The notes beneath the pieces are model-generated. The model ran no database searches. It was given only the letters and a program-made list of their open reading frames with translations, and was not told where the DNA came from. A stretch of 64,000 nt of DNA from Spirochaetia bacterium (GTDB lineage: Bacteria > Spirochaetota > Spirochaetia > Treponematales > Breznakiellaceae): the NCBI GenBank assembly GCA_025997715.1, contig BNUY01000002.1, positions 4,064 through 68,063 of the forward strand, written 5' to 3'. The translations under genes were made by a program, and so were the position numbers. Shown here piece by piece: positions 17,717-26,224 of this stretch. Position 1 is the first letter of the stretch, and every line of letters starts with the position of its first letter.

Positions 17717-18856
17717 TTAGGGGTTAACCGTGGTCTTATAGGCCGTGGTCAGCTTGCCATCCGACCCTTTGACGACCTCCAGCACCACCGCAGACTTTAC
17801 GGGGTTCCGCTTGGCGTCAAACTTGATGTTGCCGGTAATATAGCTGCCGTTGATCTTCGCCAGGGCGTCCCGTACCGGGGCGGCGTCCGCAGAACCGGCG
17901 GCAATGATGGCGTCCTTAATCAGGGACATGGAATCGTAGCCCAGGGCGGCGAAAGCGCCGGGCTTGTCACCGAATTTCGCCTGGAAGTCCTTGACGAACT
18001 TCACCACCCGGGGTTCGGTGGAATCGTTGGTAAAGTTGCTGGTATAAAAACCGTTCAGCACCTCATCCCCGGCATTACCGGTGAGCCCGTCCCAGCCATC
18101 GGCGCCCACGATGGGGGTCGTTATCCCCTGAGCCCGGAGCTGCTTGGCGATAAGGGCCACATCCCCATAATACTCGGGCAGATAGACCACATCGGGATTG
18201 GCGGCCTTGATCTTGGTAATCTGGGCGTTAAAGTCCGTATCCCCGGTGTTATACACCTCAACCGCCGCCATGGTCCCCCCAAGGGCGGTAAAGGCTTTGA
18301 TGAAGTTTTCCTGGAGCCCCACGGAGTAGTCGTTGCTGATTTCGTAGAGAATAGCCGCCCGTTTAGCGCCCAGGGTTTCCGCCGCGAACTGGCCCCCTAC
18401 GGTCCCCTGGAAGGGGTCGATAAAACAGGCCCGGAATATGAAATTCCCCGCATCGGTCACCACCGGGTTGGACGCCGCGGGGGCCATGAGCACCACCCCC
18501 TGGGCCTGGGCCCGCTCGCTGACCGCAATGGTGGGTCCCGAGGTAAGGGAGCCGATAACAATCTTCGCCTTATCCCGGCTGGTGAGTTTAATGAAAGCAT
18601 TGACGCTCTTGGTCGCATCCCCCTCATCATCTTCGGAAATGAGGACAAGTTTGCTTCCGCCTATGCCTCCCGCCGCATTGATTTCCTCAATCGCCAACAG
18701 AATACCCTTCTGGGCTTCCACGCCGTACTCAGCCACCGGCCCGGAAAGCGGGAAAATACCGCCGATGGTGATATCCCCGGCGCCGGCCTTCTTACACCCG
18801 GTAAATACTATTGCGGCCATACCCAAGAATAAGGCGATCGTTGCTAATTTCTTCAT
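17717..18856 (-). CDS. livK: Branched-chain amino acid ABC transporter binding lipoprotein LivK
   Basis: A 379-residue type I periplasmic-binding protein (Peripla_BP_6). The lipoprotein signal ends in FTGCKK, placing the lipid-anchored Cys at about residue 20. Then come ITIGGIFPLSGPVAEYG, the GSLTSGPTIAVSE hinge strand and IVGADGWDGL. It captures Leu/Ile/Val or related amino acids for LivHMGF. First gene of the operon; GGAGGA lies upstream of the ATG, directly below a 12-bp inverted repeat. Confidence 0.92.
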   Translation of the reverse strand: MKKLATIALFLGMAAIVFTGCKKAGAGDITIGGIFPLSGPVAEYGVEAQKGILLAIEEINAAGGIGGSKLVLISEDDEGDATKSVNAFIKLTSRDKAKIVIGSLTSGPTIAVSERAQAQGVVLMAPAASNPVVTDAGNFIFRACFIDPFQGTVGGQFAAETLGAKRAAILYEISNDYSVGLQENFIKAFTALGGTMAAVEVYNTGDTDFNAQITKIKAANPDVVYLPEYYGDVALIAKQLRAQGITTPIVGADGWDGLTGNAGDEVLNGFYTSNFTNDSTEPRVVKFVKDFQAKFGDKPGAFAALGYDSMSLIKDAIIAAGSADAAPVRDALAKINGSYITGNIKFDAKRNPVKSAVVLEVVKGSDGKLTTAYKTTVNP

Positions 18857-18867
18857 TTGTTTCCTCC

Positions 18868-18897
18868 ATTTGGTATCATTCTTTTATGATACCAAAT
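18868..18897 (-). promoter_or_regulatory. Perfect 12-bp inverted repeat at the liv operon 5' end
   Basis: ATTTGGTATCAT (18868-18879) and ATGATACCAAAT (18886-18897) are perfect inverted copies around a six-base loop, ending one or two bases from the livK ribosome binding site. It may be an operator for a dimeric repressor, or an mRNA hairpin that limits access to the Shine-Dalgarno sequence. Symmetry and position are seen; function is inferred. Confidence 0.55.
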
Positions 18898-18943
18898 ACG
18901 AGTAGGGCTGTCTAGATCCGGGCAAAAAGACAGCCGGGAAATC

Positions 18944-19102
18944 CTACCACGAAGCGTCCGTCTCCGGATCATCGCTGATCTTGACGGTTAAGAGGCCAAA
19001 GGCGGTCATGGCAAACACCGTGATGGGCATCATACGATCCAATCCCCCGGCGGTAAGGAGTTCGTCGATTATCGCCACACCGGTGTTGCTGTCAAAACCG
19101 CC
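18944..19102 (-). pseudogene. Remnant of an NhaC-type Na+/H+ antiporter gene (C-terminal part)
   Basis: In the 338-bp gap before livK, a minus-strand frame ending in TAG at 18944 reads GGFDSNTGVAIIDELL, then TAGGLDRMMPITVFAMTAFG, then a short charged tail. The first two blocks resemble the NhaC antiporter stretch around its TG-x-x-x-x-D-x-L-L-x-x-GG motif (family match from memory). Upstream of about 19102 the frame is broken by stops and no start is present. An inverted repeat (18906-18913/18928-18935) just after the stop could be the lost gene's terminator. The rest of the gap shows nothing. Confidence 0.4.
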
Positions 19103-19194
19103 TTTGGCGCCATGATGGCCGCAAAGGCCGTACCGTTAATTCTGCTACGCCAGCCGTGCACTATAGAGGGCCGTGCGGGATTCTCTCGTTTTAT

Positions 19195-20190
19195 TTATGA
19201 ATGTTCATAAACCCATTTTTTACCATCTTTCATAATTCTATTTAATGTTCTTAAACTTTTTCTAAAAGAATGATGATCCGCATCTTCAAAATAGAAATAC
19301 TCAAAGGGTTTATTGGGCAAGTAATCCTGAATGAACCTGGTTGACTCCACCGGACAATTTGTATCTTGTTCTCCATGTATAAATAATATTGGTATGTTTA
19401 TGTCAATAAAATCATCAATGGGCCGATAATTCAGGGTGCTTTTTGCATAAATATAGGTAAAACCGTAAAACATTCCTATTGACTCAGGATATAGATCAAT
19501 ATCATGTTTATATTCATAAATATGTTGAAGAACATTCCTCCATCCGTCAGACATGGGCAGTTCTGAATTTGCCAGTATCTTAAACTGTTCATACCGAGAA
19601 AGCCCGCCATAGGATATTGCCACCATGCCGGTAATAAGGTCTTTCTGTATAATATTCTTATACACAAGAGGTAACACACATGAACCTTCTGACGAACCTG
19701 CTAAAATTACTGACGAATAGGAATGTTCTGAAAGATAGCGGTTGATAATTTCAGAATAGCAGCTTACTAAGTTTTCAAGGGTATAATCTCGTATGGTTTC
19801 AATATCATAATAGTAATAACCATATTCCCTTCCCAATTCCCTGTTAAATTTTTCAGGTACCAAAATGGTATATGTATCATTAAATGCTTCAACTATAAAA
19901 TACCACCAGCCAACCTTATGCCATTTTTTCCCATTCCCATATTTATAACCCAATACCGAATCCCATCCACTCCCTTCAATATTAATGATTAATTTATCTG
20001 ATTTTTCATTCTTAAATTCGTAAGCCCTATTATTTCCATAATCCACTATTTCCATATTGGGATATTGGATATCAAACGGTTTGGTTTTATATCCGGTTGT
20101 TAACATCTTAAAAATTGAAGATGAAAATATGAATGGAATGGATACTGCAATAATGGCTAATACGATAATTAAAACCCTAAATTTCTTCAA
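19195..20190 (-). CDS. Membrane-anchored alpha/beta hydrolase
   Basis: A 331-residue protein with an N-terminal hydrophobic segment (VLIIVLAIIAVSIPFIFSSS), probably an anchor or uncleaved signal. The nucleophile elbow is LAGSSEGS (G-x-S-x-G-like, Ser of SSEGS). A likely acid is in LFIHGEQDTNCPVES and the catalytic His in EDADHHSF, so the triad looks complete. The substrate is unknown; esterase/lipase-like and peptidase S9-like folds both fit. The start is a TTG at 20190 that overlaps the TPR gene's stop by 14 bases. The gene is A+T-rich relative to the liv operon and probably acquired. Confidence 0.75.
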   Translation of the reverse strand: MKKFRVLIIVLAIIAVSIPFIFSSSIFKMLTTGYKTKPFDIQYPNMEIVDYGNNRAYEFKNEKSDKLIINIEGSGWDSVLGYKYGNGKKWHKVGWWYFIVEAFNDTYTILVPEKFNRELGREYGYYYYDIETIRDYTLENLVSCYSEIINRYLSEHSYSSVILAGSSEGSCVLPLVYKNIIQKDLITGMVAISYGGLSRYEQFKILANSELPMSDGWRNVLQHIYEYKHDIDLYPESIGMFYGFTYIYAKSTLNYRPIDDFIDINIPILFIHGEQDTNCPVESTRFIQDYLPNKPFEYFYFEDADHHSFRKSLRTLNRIMKDGKKWVYEHS

Positions 20191-20563
20191 AATATATCCC
20201 CTGAAATGTTATTTTATTTGCAATATATTTGTACCGTCTTAATACAATATATTCAAGGCGAAAATAGTATGCCTTGGCATTATTGGGATCAAGTTTGATT
20301 GCCTGGGTGCAGTCTGCTATAGCCCGGTCATAATCTTCCTTATGAAAATACGAGGCGCCGCGGTTGATATAGGTAGCGGTATTGTTGGGATCAAGCTTGA
20401 GGGCATCGGTGAAGTCCGCTATTGCCGTAACATAATCTCCCTTATAGTAAAAGGTAATACCGCGATCCATAAACGCCTTAGCCTGGTCATCGGCTGTTGC
20501 ATGGGCCGTTATGATGAGTGAAAAAGCCAAAACATACCAAACAGTAAACATCTTCTTTTTCAT
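20177..20563 (-). CDS. Secreted small TPR protein, possibly C-terminally altered
   Basis: A 128-residue protein with a signal peptide (cleavage after AHATA) and two clear TPR units (MDRGITFYYKGDYVTAIADF and the following INRGASYFHKEDYDRAIADC). A third begins NNAKAYYFR and then changes abruptly to non-TPR sequence (YKYIANKITFQGIYF), suggesting the original C-terminus was replaced by a rearrangement. The ATG at 20563 has AAGGAGG upstream; the longer frame to 20722 is read as 5' sequence. It overlaps the hydrolase start. Confidence 0.7.
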   Translation of the reverse strand: MKKKMFTVWYVLAFSLIITAHATADDQAKAFMDRGITFYYKGDYVTAIADFTDALKLDPNNTATYINRGASYFHKEDYDRAIADCTQAIKLDPNNAKAYYFRLEYIVLRRYKYIANKITFQGIYFEEI

Positions 20564-20729
20564 TTTTACCCCCTCCTTCCGTAACATATATTTGGCTATA
20601 TAATCCGGGCCAAAATCATCCATATAAAGATACAGCATTGTACCATACTTTGTAAAGATATCCCTGTTGTGGTCCCCCCACCCGGAATCGTTCCATTCCA
20701 GTTTCTTTAACCGTAGGGTCAATCACCGG

Positions 20730-20758
20730 TTGAAACAAATGATGATATAGGGTATTTT
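20730..20758 (+). promoter_or_regulatory. Promoter of higBA, placed for a leaderless or near-leaderless message
   Basis: TTGAAA (20730-20735), a 17-base spacer and TATTTT (20753-20758) lie directly before the higB ATG at 20768. The transcription start expected at about 20765 leaves almost no leader, and there is no Shine-Dalgarno sequence. HigA probably binds here by analogy with other higBA operons. Confidence 0.5.
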
Positions 20759-20767
20759 CAATTTCTA

Positions 20768-21064
20768 ATGATACAATCATTCAAATGCAAACAAACTGCC
20801 AGGATTTTTGATTCTGGTTTTTCAAAGAAATTTCCCACCGCCATTATGAAGTCAGCAATAATCAAATTGGCCATGCTCAACCGTTCAAAAACCCTGGATG
20901 AACTCAATATTCCTCCGTCAAACCACCTGGAAAAACTGCATGGCGACCGGGAAGGCCAATATTCCATCCGGATTAACGATAAATACCGTGTTTGCTTCAA
21001 ATGGGAATCTGAAGGACTTCAGTCCTCTGATGCCTATGATGTTGAAATAGTTGATTATCACTAA
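20768..21064 (+). CDS. higB: HigB-type toxin (RelE-fold mRNA interferase)
   Basis: A 98-residue basic protein with the HigB/PemK-killer pattern: MIQSFKCKQTARIFDSG at the N-terminus, PPSNHLEKLHGDREGQYSIR in the middle, and NDKYRVCF followed by YDVEIVDYH at the C-terminus. Family members cleave mRNA at the ribosome and are neutralised by the adjacent HTH antitoxin. The toxin gene comes first, the characteristic higBA order. Key residues (His/Lys near LEKLHG, Arg in QYSIRIN and YRVCF) are present, so it appears intact. Confidence 0.88.
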   Translation: MIQSFKCKQTARIFDSGFSKKFPTAIMKSAIIKLAMLNRSKTLDELNIPPSNHLEKLHGDREGQYSIRINDKYRVCFKWESEGLQSSDAYDVEIVDYH

Positions 21065-21127
21065 ATGTCGGTCCCCTTGACGGATTATACCATATCCGTA
21101 TATACTATAGTCGTAGGAGGGTTGAAA

Positions 21128-21433
21128 ATGGCCTTTGAAGATGCAGTCCCCACCATCGGCGAAGTTTTAGCCGAGGAATTCCTCAAACCGTTTGGTATAT
21201 CCCAAAATGCCCTGGCACACGCCCTGGATATTCCCCAAAACCGCCTGAGCGACATCATCAACGGAAAACGCGGTGTCACCGCCGATACCGATCTGCGGCT
21301 GTGCAAATATTTTGGCGTATCCGAAGGCTATTTTACGGGAATCCAGCTTGATTTTGAACGAATCAATGCCAAGCGCAAAATCCAGGACGCTCTTGACCGG
21401 ATTGTGCCCCTTAAACAACAGGCGATTGCATAA
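21128..21433 (+). CDS. higA: HigA-type antitoxin (XRE helix-turn-helix)
   Basis: A 101-residue HTH_3 protein with the HigA signature GEVLAEEFLKPFGISQNALA, then the recognition helix in IPQNRLSDIINGKRGV, then TADTDLRLCKYFGVSEGYF. It binds HigB and represses the higBA promoter in studied systems. The ATG at 21128 has TAGGAGG seven bases upstream; an earlier in-frame start at 21065 directly follows the higB stop but has no such site. Confidence 0.88.
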   Translation: MAFEDAVPTIGEVLAEEFLKPFGISQNALAHALDIPQNRLSDIINGKRGVTADTDLRLCKYFGVSEGYFTGIQLDFERINAKRKIQDALDRIVPLKQQAIA

Positions 21434-21573
21434 GGGAGAAGTGAACTCATTTGCCTTTTTTTACAAGTGAGCCAGTTTCAAAACTGAATCGTTCGCAAGG
21501 CCGCAAGACAAATCACCGCCCCCATGAGCACGACTGATATCTTTTGAATATACCCAGGATCCCTTTTTTCTAT

Positions 21574-22227
21574 TTACGAAAGCACCACGGTTACCGCAGG
21601 CCCCCAGGGGGCTATTTTGTCATTGGTGTTTCTCCAACGGCCTTCAACGGTAACTTCGCTGCCAAGATTCTCTTTGCCGATGTTCAGGTCAAAGCGGGCC
21701 GTATGAAAGGTTTCGGTATACACTTTGACGGCCTCCCCCCGATTTCTGATGGTCATCCGGACCTCCCCATAATCGGCGGTGGGCAGCATGACAACTGTTT
21801 CATCGTACTGGTCGTGGGCCCGGATATGCAGGAACCCGCTTTGGGTATGGCTCAGTTCCAACACCACATGGGAGAAAATCGCTGGAGATTTGCTGCAGGT
21901 CTTGTCCCGCACATGGATCCCATAGTCCACCCGCTGGGCATCGGTAATGGTTGAAGCTTGCAGAAAATTGACTATGGTCCGGGCCGCAGCCGCAAATGCG
22001 GCCCGGTCTGCGTTCTTTTCCGCCACAAGCACCGGGGTGCTGTCCGGGCCGGCTACCGATATATGACCGGCTTTATAGACCGTAAATGCGGCAATGAGCG
22101 CCGCTGCCCATGCATGGGGAATCCCATCCCTTGCGGCGTTTGCCGCCGCCTTGGGGACAAAATTCTCACCCCAGAGTATCCATTCATCGTCATTGCTGTT
22201 TTTCGGTATTCTTGTTATTTCCGGCAT
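21574..22227 (-). CDS. Hypothetical protein, conserved-looking, unknown function
   Basis: A 217-residue soluble protein without signal or membrane segment. Its N-terminal half is Ala-rich and helical (AAANAARDGIPHAWAAALIA, ADRAAFAAAARTIVNFLQ), the C-terminal half beta-rich (EVRMTIRNRGEAVKVYTETFHTAR trimmed here to its key pattern of alternating residues) and ends in GPAVTVVLS. The middle GIHVRDKTCSKSP resembles a short recurrent motif. I do not recognise a family. GAGGAG lies nine bases before the ATG. After the stop, a short minus-strand segment (about 21487-21555) reads ISVVLMGAVICLAALRTIQF then stop and may be the tail of a lost membrane gene. Confidence 0.65.
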   Translation of the reverse strand: MPEITRIPKNSNDDEWILWGENFVPKAAANAARDGIPHAWAAALIAAFTVYKAGHISVAGPDSTPVLVAEKNADRAAFAAAARTIVNFLQASTITDAQRVDYGIHVRDKTCSKSPAIFSHVVLELSHTQSGFLHIRAHDQYDETVVMLPTADYGEVRMTIRNRGEAVKVYTETFHTARFDLNIGKENLGSEVTVEGRWRNTNDKIAPWGPAVTVVLS

Positions 22228-22297
22228 ACAATACGCTCCTCATATCCCTTGTTTCGGTAAAAACGCTCCATTTGTCCCGCATTATGCCACAATGGCT

Positions 22298-22486
22298 GCT
22301 CGAATCAATCCTTCAGTTGCTCGAATCAATTCCTCAGCTGCTCAAATCGATTCTTCAGTTGCTCAAATCGATTCTTCAGTTGCTCAAATCAATTCCTCAG
22401 TTGCTCAAATCGATTCTTCAGTTGCTCAAATCGATTCTTCAGTTGCTCAAATCGATTCTTCAGTTGCTCAAATCAATTCCTTAGCT
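22298..22486 (+). repeat. Nine-copy 21-bp tandem repeat
   Basis: Nine contiguous 21-bp units of consensus GCTCAAATCGATTCTTCAGTT, with variants (AATCAATTCCTCAG) in units 1, 2, 5 and 9. All three plus-strand frames stay open through the array, while all three minus-strand frames are closed by TGA. One plus frame (possible ATG at 22292, stop at 22525, 77 residues) encodes repeated VAQIDSS heptads with Val and Ile at the a and d positions of a coiled coil. That frame has no ribosome binding site, so coding is unproven. Confidence 0.85.
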
Positions 22487-22661
22487 ATAAATACCGCATT
22501 TTTCGCTATTCCGGCAATCCGTTAACCATAGGCTCCTTTTAGCCGCCTTTTGGTTGATTTTCTCCGATAAATACAGAATCTTGCCCAACGAACATAATCC
22601 TACAGGACTTTCTGTGCGCCCCTCCCGGTCACGGGAGACTTCGATCTCCACCCGTTGTACT

Positions 22662-24518
22662 TCATTCCCCAAAAGCCCTTGCACCGAATCGGCGTATTAG
22701 TTCTGCACGGTTAGAAGAACTAAGGCCGGTACATCCTTTAAACGCCCCATAGCCTGCACTGGTAAGCGCCGGGGATATAGTAATGGACGCAAGGCTGGTA
22801 CATTCTAAAAATGCAAAATTGCCGATAGTTGCTGTGCCGGAAATAGTTACCGTAGCAAGCTTTTTGCAATTCTGGAATGATGCATTACCTATGGTTGTTA
22901 CCCCTCCCGGGATAATCATTTCAGTAATTTCAGAGTACCAAAACGCCTTATCCTCCATGTCCGTTAATCCCTTGGGAAGCGTAATCTTTGAAAGCTTCGC
23001 AAACGTAAACGCTTCGGTCCCTATAACCTTTACCGGCAGCCCGTTTATCGTATCGGGAATAATCAGCGTAGTCTTAGTGCCGGTATATTTGTTTATCTTT
23101 ATATACCGGGTATTTCCCGTCCCGATACTCGTTGTGTCAAATTCAGCGGCGCCGGCTGCAACTTCCAAATCAGCCGGATTAAGGGTGATACTCGCGGCAG
23201 GATCGAGGGCGAAGGTAAGGATAGACTGCTTGCCATCGTTGATGGCCCAATAGACCTTTTTGGTTTGTACGTTATAGCGCAGAGTGTCGTTCATATTAAG
23301 CCTGATTCCGGGCAGCGTTTTTACTTGGGAAAGCGGCTTCCCCTGGGCATCTATGATGAGCATATAGGTTGACAGATAAGCGGTTGCCTCGTTCCCAAAT
23401 CCACTCGCCGTTGAAAAGGCGCATTTCTCCCATAGCAGAAGATAGCGGCCTCCATCCATGGCGGTAATTTTGGGGTGCGCAACATGTCCGGTGTTTTCTG
23501 TATAACCGGTAAGATATACCGGATCGCTGCAAGCAGTCAAATTATCATCAAAGGTAAGAACAAACAGATTCCGGGGTTTATTTTGTACCTTTCCATAGCT
23601 GCCTGCAAATATATAACCATTTGAAGTTTTTGCAAGACTACCCATTTCTGCATACGTGGCGTTCTGACCGCTTGGCCCTTCAAATTGAAAGGACTGGATT
23701 TCTTTGATCGTGCTGCCGTTCTGAACCTTTGCAAAAGCAAAACTTCGGGGACCTGCATCACCGTGATCGGCAAATATAAAACCATCTTCAAAAGGAAGAA
23801 TGAATTGATTAAATGAATGCCCTGCTGATGGCATCTTTATTCCCGGAAGTCTTTCAAGGGTATCTTTATTTAGGATAAATCCGTAGGAGGCCTGATGATT
23901 AAGGCCATCTTGCGCCCTAAACATCTCCCGCGCAAAATAAACTGCTATTAAATCTCCCGATATTTCCAATCTACAAGTACCAGCATCAAATGGTATTTTT
24001 ACTCCTGAATATCCCCTCGCCCATTTTTCATCCGATGTCTGGGCGGCCAAATAAAAAGTTTTAATCTTTGTGCCATCAGGAGAATATTTTGCAAATGCCA
24101 TATTGTTTTGGGCAAACGCACCTTCGGGGACATCATTAGCATAGAAAAAATAGTAATTCCTTGCGCTGTCTTTGGTAAAGGCCCCCAATGTTTCCAGTTC
24201 ATTATGAAATTTATATGTTTTGAGCAGATTCATATCACGGGAATACTCATAGATATAGGTATCATGCGCTATCTCATCAGCGGCGCAGACAGTTACGCCA
24301 CCGTCATCATTGACGATGGCCTGGAGGGAAGGAAGCTGGCTGGAATATTTTAAGTATTTGTTCCCCAACACATCAACCGAATCACGGATTGTATAAACCA
24401 CACTCTGCCTGGTTGCCGAAGGGTTGGTGTCGGCGGCGAAGACCGCCGGAACCGTAACGGCGGATACGACCGTTAAGACGAATAGCAATGTAAGGACGGT
24501 GATTTTCTTAGTGTGCAT
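22662..24518 (-). CDS. Secreted BspA-like leucine-rich-repeat protein
   Basis: A 618-residue exported protein with a signal peptide (LTVVSAVTVPAVFAAD). The large N-terminal region (about 30-430) has repeated beta-strand motifs and no recognised catalytic residues; it may be a propeller-like domain. The last 150 residues are LRR_5/BspA repeats (VKVIGTEAFTFAKLSKITLP, GVTTIGNASFQNCKKLATVT, TIGNFAFLECTSLASITISP). BspA-type repeats mediate binding to host or bacterial surfaces in oral treponemes. AAGGAGA lies six bases before the ATG. No sorting signal is seen. Confidence 0.8.
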   Translation of the reverse strand: MHTKKITVLTLLFVLTVVSAVTVPAVFAADTNPSATRQSVVYTIRDSVDVLGNKYLKYSSQLPSLQAIVNDDGGVTVCAADEIAHDTYIYEYSRDMNLLKTYKFHNELETLGAFTKDSARNYYFFYANDVPEGAFAQNNMAFAKYSPDGTKIKTFYLAAQTSDEKWARGYSGVKIPFDAGTCRLEISGDLIAVYFAREMFRAQDGLNHQASYGFILNKDTLERLPGIKMPSAGHSFNQFILPFEDGFIFADHGDAGPRSFAFAKVQNGSTIKEIQSFQFEGPSGQNATYAEMGSLAKTSNGYIFAGSYGKVQNKPRNLFVLTFDDNLTACSDPVYLTGYTENTGHVAHPKITAMDGGRYLLLWEKCAFSTASGFGNEATAYLSTYMLIIDAQGKPLSQVKTLPGIRLNMNDTLRYNVQTKKVYWAINDGKQSILTFALDPAASITLNPADLEVAAGAAEFDTTSIGTGNTRYIKINKYTGTKTTLIIPDTINGLPVKVIGTEAFTFAKLSKITLPKGLTDMEDKAFWYSEITEMIIPGGVTTIGNASFQNCKKLATVTISGTATIGNFAFLECTSLASITISPALTSAGYGAFKGCTGLSSSNRAELIRRFGARAFGE

Positions 24519-24579
24519 AGGTTTCTCCTTGATTTTCCTTTAATTCTTTATGGCAACAAACTCCTTTTATGCGTCTCTG

Positions 24580-24984
24580 TTACGTTCCTGTAAAAAACGC
24601 TACATATTCATTCTCGTTTATCTTAATAAATAACCATCCATACGGCCCGGTTTCAACCGAGGTATCTATTACGAATATACGTTTATCTGCTCTTGCTCTA
24701 AGCATTCTACTCATATATTCAGATGCTGTCCGCCTAAAGGCAAACGAAACAATTCGTCCAGAAGGAGTAACTGAATCTTTTATCTGCCTATCACTATTTA
24801 TACGGTCTTGAATGTCTTTTTTAGTCAAATGCATAACAGCACCATAGTTCCAGCCATTGCCACCGTGTATTTCAGCAGAATCAATTTCCCCTGCCTCAGC
24901 AAAAGAATACTCTGCATAATAATCCTCTGCAAAACACAAGACTGGGAAAATAAGCAAACCTGCAAGAAAAAGTATCTTTTTCAT
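24580..24984 (-). CDS. Small exported protein, unknown function
   Basis: A 134-residue protein with a signal peptide (MKKILFLAGLLIFPVLCFAE). The mature part has mixed strands and helices (IQDRINSDRQIKDSV, IVSFAFRRTASEYMSRMLRA) and ends near the stop with YVAFFTGT. No family recognised. The ATG at 24984 has AAGGAG about eight bases upstream, and the longer frame to 25023 is rejected. The 218 bases between it and the next gene upstream-on-map (25024-25241) hold no visible gene. Confidence 0.65.
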   Translation of the reverse strand: MKKILFLAGLLIFPVLCFAEDYYAEYSFAEAGEIDSAEIHGGNGWNYGAVMHLTKKDIQDRINSDRQIKDSVTPSGRIVSFAFRRTASEYMSRMLRARADKRIFVIDTSVETGPYGWLFIKINENEYVAFFTGT

Positions 24985-25241
24985 TCCATGCTCCTTTTCA
25001 ATATATCCTTCGTAATTTTTCAACGTAACTAATTTTATAACCTATTCAATATTTTGTCAAGTCATTATTATACAATTTTACATAACCCCCTATAGACAAA
25101 TTCCCCTTCACTAAAAGGGACTGCCAACCTCAGTCTACCGGTAAATAGTGAACAGATTTGGTGACAGGCACTTTTATGCTCCGCGTTTAACGTCTTCGCC
25201 CGACATTTATTATTATAAAACCCCACGATGTCTTTTCAATT

Positions 25242-26216
25242 CTAATTTATATTAACCTTTATTGATTTTAAACACATCTCTCTATACCAGACTTCTACTG
25301 TCCATACTCCACTAGAATAAGTAGAACGATTCTGATTACCAACCTTATTTAAATCGAGTGTTTGTCTTTCGGTCTTGAAAATTCTATATGATCCGGTATC
25401 TGTATATCCATACGGCGATGATTTTGAATCTTGACGAATCTCACTTTTTGGATTAATTATTCTAATATCTAATGCAACATTTCCATTTATCGTAGAGGTA
25501 TATACAATTCTCGGCGTCAAATATCTCATTTGTGAGGCAGATAAAGCCACCCCAGGTTGTGTAATCCAATTATCGTTTCCATTCTTATTTCCAATTAATA
25601 ATGAATCTACACGAATTGGAGATAAGAGTGATAATAATCGATTATTGTCAGTCTGCAATGTATTATTTTTATTTTTCAATATATCGTTTTCATTTTTCAA
25701 GGTTTTATTATTATTTTGCAATGTATTTCTTTCATTTTGTAGTTTTTTATTTTCATTTTGCAATGTACTATAATCAGATTGCAAAGTATTTATATCATTA
25801 CTTTTTTCCATTAAATTATCATATTTAGTCTGTAAAGCGATAAAGTTATTTTGCAATGAGTTATGTTCACTCTGTAACGTACTATAATTGTTCTGTAATT
25901 TATCACGTATTTCGGATAAAGATGCTTCTGCATTTCCACATGTAACTATCGACACCAGAATTGCTACAATTAATAGAATGGTAATTATTGTCCAAACAGT
26001 TACAACTTTGTTTGTAATCATTCCTGCATTATTTGTAGATTTATTTATTTTTATTGTCTTAAATAAACTGAATTTCCGCAATTCTTGTTTTGGCGCAATC
26101 TCCGGAGAAGCAGCAGGTGGTATTTCAGGATCGACTATAATAACTTTTGCTCCACATTCTTCGCAGAATAGTACGTCTTCGCTTAGTGTTGATCCGCATT
26201 TTTCACAAATAGCCAT
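25242..26216 (-). CDS. Zinc-ribbon, single-pass membrane, coiled-coil protein (last gene of the tubulin/actin operon)
   Basis: A 324-residue protein. An N-terminal zinc ribbon (CEKCGSTLSEDVLFCEECG, two C-x2-C pairs) is followed by one membrane helix at about 88-112 (VWTIITILLIVAILVSIVTC) and a long Asn/Gln/Leu heptad coiled coil at about 118-215. A C-terminal globular region of about 110 residues is beta-rich. With the ribbon inside, the coil and C-terminal domain would be periplasmic. It starts eight bases after the preceding gene's stop with AGGGGA upstream. Cys pairs mirror those at the C-terminus of the preceding gene's product. Confidence 0.8.
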   Translation of the reverse strand: MAICEKCGSTLSEDVLFCEECGAKVIIVDPEIPPAASPEIAPKQELRKFSLFKTIKINKSTNNAGMITNKVVTVWTIITILLIVAILVSIVTCGNAEASLSEIRDKLQNNYSTLQSEHNSLQNNFIALQTKYDNLMEKSNDINTLQSDYSTLQNENKKLQNERNTLQNNNKTLKNENDILKNKNNTLQTDNNRLLSLLSPIRVDSLLIGNKNGNDNWITQPGVALSASQMRYLTPRIVYTSTINGNVALDIRIINPKSEIRQDSKSSPYGYTDTGSYRIFKTERQTLDLNKVGNQNRSTYSSGVWTVEVWYREMCLKSIKVNIN

Positions 26217-26224
26217 GATTTCCC

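Noticed and set aside
22298-22486. CRISPR array
   Set aside because: The units are contiguous 21-bp copies with no spacers.
22481-22684. 67-residue minus-strand frame next to the BspA-like gene
   Set aside because: It overlaps that gene's end and has no recognisable family or ribosome binding site; at most a decayed fragment.
25150-25180. REP-like fragment containing GTGACAGGCACTTTT before the operon's last gene
   Set aside because: It resembles sequences near IS200-type elements, but no second copy, hairpin partner or transposase is visible in the window.
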